From NCBI RefSeq assembly GCF_933775445.1, contig NC_065877.1, positions 5,518,001 to 5,582,000 of the forward strand: a stretch of DNA of 64,000 bases, in the 5' to 3' direction. Position 1 is the first letter of the stretch. Each line of letters opens with the position of its first letter. Shown here in pieces: positions 57,091-64,000 of the stretch. The position numbers and the translations under genes are program-made. The stretch is from Argentina anserina. Its lineage: Eukaryota > Streptophyta > Magnoliopsida > Rosales > Rosaceae. The notes beneath the pieces are model-generated. The model was not told the origin of the DNA. It did no database searches and saw only the letters and a program-made list of their open reading frames with translations.

Positions 57091-59999
57091 TGCCTCCCTC
57101 TCTTCTCTCTATCCCCGACCTCTCTCTCTCCCTCTCTCGAATCGCCACCGGCGATCCACCCCCTCCGGCCTCCGTGGCTCTCACCGCCACTCCCACAACC
57201 TTCGCAAGCCTCATCGTAGCAACCCTCAAGCTCGACGCACTTCGCCTCGCCGCCGTGAGCTTCCGCGCGACATCCCGAAGCTCCGTGAATCCCTCCGCCA
57301 TCCGAGCTGCTCCTCCGCCGACGCAAGCTCTCGGCTCTCATCCCTCTCCACCTCCGATGCCGCATGCGAGTGTTCGGGACTCGAATCGAGCCGCGACACG
57401 CCCTCCACGAGGAATTGAGCACCGTCGGCGATCCAAGCATTTTCGGCGCCATTTCGGAGTTCATAGCTTCAATCTAGGTAATGATGCATTTAATTCGATG
57501 GTTGTGATGATTGTGGATGAATTTTGGGTCAATTTGATGTAGATTTGAGGAGATCGGAGGAGGAGGAGGGATAGGGAGAACCGTCGCCTTAGGCGGCGCG
57601 TGAGGTGGCGTGACGAGGGCAGGGAGACGGCCTGAGGCCGTAGGAGGAAAAGGGGAAGGAAATGGGAGGATTTGGGCGGCGGTGGGCAAGCCACGCGCTG
57701 CCACTTTGGGGAGGCGTATGAACGCCACGCGGGGTCGCCGTCGGTGGCGCGTGTACCCCACACGCCGCCACATGCGGCGGCGCGTGAACAGTGATTTCAA
57801 ACAGTAATTTTTGTAAAATTATTTTTACGTACGGTGAACGTAAAAAGTAATTTACGTACAATAAATGTGAATTTATTTTACGTACGGTAAATAAAAATGT
57901 AAATTACGTACAGTATTGTAAAAGTAATTTTCTGAAGGGTAAATCAGTAATTAGTATTTACTGAATCAGTATATACGATTGAATAGTACATGGATGTACT
58001 GAAATACATAAGTACTATATACTCGTACAGAAATACTTAAATAGTATGTACTCGTACAAGAATATGTAATTAATATGTATTTGTATAGTAATACGTGAAT
58101 AGTAACTACGTGAACAGTAATTTCGTAAAAACCAGAAATTGCTTAACAGTAAAATATTATTACTGTTTCGGCATTTAAGGTTTTACATAACAATTCTAAA
58201 TTCACTTCTTATCTATTCTAGGTGATCGACACAACAAGTAAAGGATTCGAGTTCAGAATCGTGGAATTTACGCTCAAGAATATAAGGTGAGTAAAATCTC
58301 ACAGTAACGAATCTACCCTTGAGGAGATTCAGAAATACGCTAAATTTAAAAGAATGAACTATGATATGTATTTAATATAGTGGATTGTGTATGTGTATAA
58401 TTGGTATAATAAGTACATATATATGGTTTGCTATATTATATACTGTCGTGATTTCCGTTTGCGGATTAGTTCATTTGAGTGTTGATATTTATTATTGAGC
58501 ATGTTGATTTATTTGTACAATATCATGTGATGAGTGTTTGTACATGGTTTTAGCTTGAGTTATGTTAAACGTTTTTGTGGTCTGTGGACCTATCTTCGGA
58601 CGTGTTGGCATGTCGAAACCTAGCCTTGGCCGGGCGACAGTTACGATTCAGTTAGAGCTCTAGTCTGTCTGCCGGTGTACTGCATGAGAGGTAAAAGATG
58701 AGTTATCGGCTTATGAGTACCCATATTTTGGATATTGGGCAGCAAGTGGTTGCCCAATGTCGGCGGCGTACTAACATGAGGGGTAATAGAGGTGTACCAG
58801 TGCTCATGAGTACCCGTATTATAAATGTATTTGGGGTAAACAGAGGGGTTGCCCAATTTCTCATGAGCACATATATTTTCATATTATTGGACAACCAGAT
58901 GGGCCGTTTAATGACCCATGAGTGTATTTATGATTGATGTTTTATGCATTTTCTTTTGCATTTATATGCGAGTGATATTGTTATTTTACTCATACGAGCT
59001 GCAAAGCTTACCGGGTTTGTGTTTAATCCCGGTGCACCTATTCGATAGTATAGAGGATAATTCCGCAGGTGTGAATTAGCGGAATCAACGGACAACTCCG
59101 AAGACTTTGAAGTTGTTTTCATTTATCTTGTGGTGAGGATTGAGAGGATTTTTACATTTCCATTTGATATAATGCTTGAATTATAAAATTGGTTTGTAAT
59201 AATCTATTTGACTGAGTTGTACTATGAATTCAGTAATGATTCGCTGTGACATTAAAATGATTCGATTTATTTGGAATTGTTTTAGAGTTTTCATGGCTTT
59301 GAAATTTGAGTTTCATACTTGAAATTTCAGGGTCGTGACAGACAGTCTTATGTAGGTGGAAGATTTGAGCAGTTTACTTGTGAAAGTAATTTTGATCATG
59401 CTACCTAAGATGAGGATCATGGATCTAGAGCAGGTTATCATGGTGCGTAACAACAGAATAGGTGTGAAAGGAGTACAAGAGGAGTCATTGATGATCAAAG
59501 TATTTCATCTGATGTTACTTTAGTTGCCTTAAGTTTTGATTCTATATTGATAGAGCACAAAGTATAGTGAGACGTAAAACGAATCAAATGAAGTCAAACT
59601 ATTAATCTTGTTATTCTATTTACAATTATGATCAATTTGGAGAAGTATATGATCAATTATCAAGTTGGATTTATTTTTATTATCCCTTTCTTTGAGAAAT
59701 TATCGGCAGCTCGAAAGAGATATATGTCTATCATGTTAACCATTACAATTTGTACTATATGGCTCGTATGTCTTGGGCAGAGTATTGTAGTTTTGTTAAC
59801 CAACGTGCGTCTTTTCAAACATCTAGAGTTTTTTTTCTATAAATAATTGTATATATTTATATGTAATTTAATAATAAATAAATAAATATTTTCGAAACGT
59901 AAACAATATATTTTTTCTAATATTTTCTATATATCTCTAATATATCTAATATCTCCCTAAAAAATGATATATTTACCGATACTGATATTTTGAACTTTA
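56078..59999 (+). mobile_element. Degenerate hAT-type element split by a solo LTR
   Basis: The left end CAAGGTTCAAAATCTCACCGA is matched by the complement of TAAAGTTCAAAATATCAGTA at the right. Flanking CTCCTAAG (56070-56077) and CTCTTAAG (60000-60007) suggest an 8-base duplication with one change. Without the solo LTR it is about 1.27 kb. It carries a broken acidic reading frame (56519-56689: IDINNILSDEVVDPENDSDN) that resumes after the LTR at 59346 (SYVGGRFEQF) and stops soon after. This may be the tail of a transposase; I cannot prove it. Confidence 0.65.
56690..59340 (+). mobile_element. Complete solo LTR
   Basis: 2,651 bases, starting TGTAACGACCC and ending GGGTCGTGACA, with a perfect 5-base duplication GACAG on both sides (56685-56689 and 59341-59345). 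The ends are also mutually inverted (GTAACGACCC / GGGTCGTGAC). TATA box TATAAAA at 57011, then a hairpin, a CT repeat (57059-57088), a GC-rich GCGCGTG segment and TACGTA-type repeats. No internal domain or second LTR follows, so this is a recombination product. It serves as the reference for blocks A and B. Confidence 0.93.
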
Positions 60000-60007
60000 C
60001 TCTTAAG

Positions 60008-61439
60008 TGATTTAGATGGAGCGTTAGAGTCACAACAATGGGGAAACAGTAAAACTAAACTGCTGACAAGGATCGATCGTGATCAATGTAATTACCTATG
60101 TAGGTAAGAGTCACAGCAAAGTTTTAGAACTTTATACTATAATTAATCTATTTGAAAAGAAAAGAAAAGAAAACCGACGTGCATCACACATTCGCACCAA
60201 TTATAGGACCAAAGCGCATACAGTCGTATACTCGTATACAATGTTGAAGGTTTCCACCATGGGTCCAATAGTAGAAGTACTTCCCGGAAGCCCATATCGG
60301 GTCATCGTATAATTAAGCTACTCTGGGGATATGACTGTGCTTGCTTCCTGGGTGCCATACACAGGTGCATATATAATTGAAGGCTTGAAGCAGATAGGTC
60401 TAGTACCAGTACTTGCATGTCGCGCATGAGATTCAAATAATGATGTCCACTAATATGAAGGGACTACAGAAATCATCGAGATTGTCCGTCTTTGATCTCC
60501 TCTCAGGTCTCATTCCCACGTACTGGATAGAGTTTATGACGCAAATTATGTATTGCAGTGCAACTATTCACATTTCACACCAATGCCATGCTGAACTGCT
60601 GATATCTGAAAATTAGGTAAATCTCGGATAAATTGTGGTGCGGTTCAAGGATCCATTAGAAGTTTGGTAATTATGGGAATTATAACGTGTATGTTTATAT
60701 ACCGTACAGTCGTACAAAAAAGGTATCCTAATTTTCATTATGAGCTCACTTTGATGCATGGAATCATGCACTCGATTGATTGAGTTTATTTATCTTCACA
60801 TGCGCGCTTGGAGAGTGCTTTTAGTTATGATATGTGTTTAAATGGTGATGTCCCAATGCGACCATACAATAAGAATTTGATTCGTTTAATACCCTTAATA
60901 CATTACCAAATAATATTGGATGCGAACTTCATTTCCTATATAGTATGAAAGCGGGTTACTGTATGTTTACGTGTCTCGCAACGGACGCAACCACACAGGT
61001 TTCAAACTTATATATATCGTTCACGTATGCGGCTCCATCTTGTAAGACTTCGTAACATACACTTCTATACAAGAAATAACTCGAAAATGGTAATTATTTT
61101 TTTTCAAAGCTACTGATAACGAATGTATTTATTAAATTGAGCAGTATATCTGTATATATAATCGTTATATATCAGTTTTTTTTCTTTGAAAGAGCCGTCG
61201 ACTCATTGAAACGCATCCAGGAAAAGAGAAATCTAGCACTTAGCCGCGTGCTCCTTTGTCATCAAAGTTTTATCTCATTGTTATTGTAACTGTGATTGTT
61301 CGATCTTGTTCTATAACTTGTCATGAACTCATGATACTCGGGTTTAATTTCATCCTCATAGACATTATTAAGATGATCGAACTATCTACGATCAATTAAC
61401 CAACTACATAGACTGAGCGCAGCAGCAGCAAAGCTAGCA
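60008..61439. other. Intergenic DNA
   Basis: No supported gene in these 1.4 kb. Short open frames lack family features. Confidence 0.5.
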
Positions 61440-61656
61440 TGTGCAAAGCATTGGCTGAAGATATATTCTTTACTTGCAAAACACCACCTCTTTATTTATA
61501 CAGTTGAAATGGGATGATTGTATTGCTTGATGATTGTATTAACAGATTACACTTCTTTATATAGGCTAATTCTAGCACTATTCTACCTACTAATTTCCAC
61601 TAATTCACACCAACTATTCCACTAACTCCAACCACTAAATTCCACTAACTCCAACA
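61440..61656 (-). mobile_element. Copia 3' LTR (probable extent)
   Basis: On the minus strand the pol stop codon is followed by the purine tract GAGGGGGAG and then TGTTGGAGTTAG, the LTR start at 61656. It contains a TATA box (TATATAAAG, about 61556-61564). The end near 61440 (TTTGCACA) is my estimate. Confidence 0.6.
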
Positions 61657-61663
61657 CTCCCCC

Positions 61664-64000
61664 TCAAGTTGGTGCATACATATCAACCATGCCCAACTTG
61701 CTAAGTGAATCATAGAATGTCTTTTTAGACACTCCTTTTGTGAGCATATCGGCAAGTTGCTCTTCTGTAGAAACAAAAGGAAAACTGATGATCTTCGCGT
61801 CTAGCTTCTCCTTTATAAAATGACGATCAACCTCCACATGTTTCGTACGATCATGTTGCACCGAATTATGGGAGATATCAATGGCTGCCTTGTTGTCACA
61901 GTACAGCTGCATAGCACATTCAGGCTTAATACCCAAATCTTGTAGCAAACTTCTAAGCCATAACAATTCGCACACTCCCTGAGCCATACCTCTGTATTCT
62001 GTTTCAGCACTAGATCGTGCTACCACATTTTGTTTCTTACTCTTCCATGTAACAAGATTACCTCCAACAAAGGTAAAGTACCCTGATGTGGATCTTCGAT
62101 CTGTAATATTTCCAGCCCAGTCTGCATCTGTGAAGCCACAAATCTCGAGACTATTGTTGTGATTAGAAAACATTACTCCTCTCCCTGGAGCTGACTTCAA
62201 GTACCTTAAAATCCTCACAACAGCATCCATGTGATCCGCACTCGGATTATGCATAAACTGACTCACTATACTTACTGCATACGCAACATCTGGTCTGGTA
62301 TGTGACAAATAAATCAGGCGTCCAACTAGCCTCTGATAACGAGGTTTGTCAGTGGGCACTTGATCTGGGTACTCTGCTAACCGATGGTTTTGCTCAATAG
62401 GAGTATCAATTGGAGTGCAATCTAACATACCTGTCTCCGTTAGTAGATCAAGGATGTACTTCCTCTGACACAGATAGATACCATCACTTCCCCGGGCTAC
62501 CTCAATTCCTAAGAAGTACTTGAGTGTACCTAGGTCCTTCATTTCAAACTCTGTGGCAAGCTGTTTTTGTAATCTGTCCACCTCAATAGTATCATTACCA
62601 GTAATTACCATATCGTCAACATATATGATTAGAGCTGTTACCTTCTCTTGTTGGTGTTTGAGAAACAATGTGTGGTCTGAATTACTCTGCATGTAGCCAA
62701 TTTTCTTCATGAATTGTGAGAATCTTCCAAACCAAGCACGCTGTGACTGTTTAAGACCATACAAAGACTTTCTTAATCTGCATACAGAGTTACTTGGAGA
62801 AGTGGCCACATATCCAGATGGAAGATCCATGTATACTTCCTCCGTTAGTTCTCCATGAAGGAATGCATTCTTAACATCAAACTGCCTAAGTGGCCAGTTG
62901 AAGTTAGCAGCGATAGAGAGCAATACCCGGATAGTGTTTATCTTTGCAACAGGTGCAAATGTCTCATCATAGTCTATGCCATATGTCTGGGTGAACCCCT
63001 TTGCTACTAGGCGTGCTTTATACCGGCTTACTGACCCATCTGGATTGTGCTTCACTGTAAACACCCATCGACATCCTAACAAACACACATTTAACTGCCC
63101 GGGCATCCAACTTAGAACGCTGATGTTGTGGAAGATGAACAAAAGCGACACAACCGAAAACACGGGCAGGAAGATTATGAAAAGAAGGTAATGAGACATG
63201 AGATGCAAGCACCTCATAGGGAACTTTCCCTTGAAGAACACGAGATGGAAGACGATTAATGAGGTGGGCGGCAGTAATGACAGCATCACCCCAAAGGTAT
63301 TTAGGCATGTGGGCACTAAAAAGAATACATCGAGCCATATCAAGTAAATGACGATTTTTTCGTTCAGAAACCCCATTTTGCTCAGGTGTGTAAGGACACG
63401 TTGTTTGATGAACAATTCCGTGTGTGTTAAAGAACTCCTGAAAGACATGATTCACATATTCCCCCCCCCCCCCCCATTATCAGAACGAAGAACTCGAATG
63501 GTGGCATTATATTGGGTTCGAACAGAGGCATGGAAGGTACGAAAAGCTGGAAAAACCTCATCTTTATTTTTAAGAAGAATAATCCATGAAAGACGTGTGC
63601 ACTCATCAATAAAAGACACAAAATAACGCATTCCTGATACAGTTGACTCTTTAGAGGGTCCCCAAACATCAGAATGAATTAATTCAAAAGGAAGAAAACT
63701 TTTAGGGGAAGTACTAGGGGAATAAGTAGATCGATGACTCTTGCCCAAAACACAGGTCTCACAACATAACAGAGACTCGTTCACACTAATAAACAAAGAA
63801 GGCATGGATGTTTTCATAACACTAAAAGATGGATGCCCTAATCGACGATGCCATAACCAAACTTCACTTAGCTTGTCAGAAGTGGAGAGTAAAGCGGTCC
63901 GAGACTGTCCCCCTGGTTTTTCCCCAGCGTATGTCAGATCCAGATGAAACAACCGGCCCCTCAGATACCCCCGACCAATTACCCGTCCGGTGAGAAGATC
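61664..64000 (-). pseudogene. Copia-type retrotransposon pol, damaged
   Basis: Reading from the window edge: the integrase zinc region (HRRLGH ... CETC), integrase core with IHSDVWGP and RSDNGG, and its glutamate region NGVSERKNRHLLDMAR. Then reverse transcriptase (RYKARLVAKGFTQTYGIDY, FDVKNAFLHG, YVDD box in IIYVDDMVITG) and RNase H up to the stop at 61664. Two lesions: a run of 15 G (63461-63475 as C) right after RSDN shifts the frame, and near 63077 KCVFV is joined almost directly to GCRWVFTVK, dropping the usual integrase C-terminus and the start of reverse transcriptase. Gag and the 5' LTR lie outside the window. It is not autonomous. Confidence 0.93.

Noticed and set aside
57006..57542. 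178-codon frame in the solo LTR
   Set aside because: Same leader region. The matching frames in blocks A and B differ in length and sequence, so this is a composition effect.
1..64000. CRISPR arrays, riboswitches or bacterial-type operons
   Set aside because: No regularly spaced repeats or operon layout. Gene structure is eukaryotic throughout.

Overview
This window is nuclear DNA from a flowering plant. Genes are split by GT-AG introns, the proteins are plant-specific (GRAS factors, an L-type lectin receptor kinase, ETO1, a DUF688 protein, plant-type E1), and the intergenic DNA is AT-rich and full of nested transposons. Gene content and transposon types fit a eudicot. I suspect Rosaceae, but that is an inference only.

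Layout. Positions 1-10,000 hold two tandem pairs: two tryptophan synthase alpha-like genes (the first cut by the window edge) and two GILT-type thiol reductases. 11,600-13,050 holds a five-exon SPC24 kinetochore gene on the minus strand and a tRNA-Ser(CGA). 13,400-24,100 holds a complete ubiquitin-activating enzyme E1 gene, then two GRAS genes with a decayed copy of the E1 3' end between them. That is the trace of a tandem segmental duplication. 25,900-32,000 is two abutting LTR-like blocks, one carrying a Mutator-type MITE. 32,000-37,400 has no gene but holds two more non-autonomous DNA elements. 37,400-52,100 is gene-rich: an L-type lectin receptor kinase, importin beta-1, a DUF688 protein and ETO1. 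53,200-60,010 is a nest of DNA transposons: a hAT-like element carrying RPL13 pieces, an inverted-repeat element, and a second hAT-like element split by a complete solo LTR. The window ends in a damaged Copia retrotransposon on the minus strand.

How the genes work together. They are mostly unrelated housekeeping genes: ubiquitin activation, nuclear import, kinetochore and ethylene control. The more unusual material is in the duplicates: a TSA paralogue with altered residues beside conserved catalytic acids, a GILT paralogue that has lost half its redox motif, a GILT copy cut short by a stop codon, and an SPC24 gene whose second intron lacks a GT donor. I found no CRISPR array, bacterial-type operon or clearly new multi-gene system. 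The most informative new reading is the reconstructed UBA1-GRAS duplication and the nested transposons, several with target-site duplications that can be read directly.
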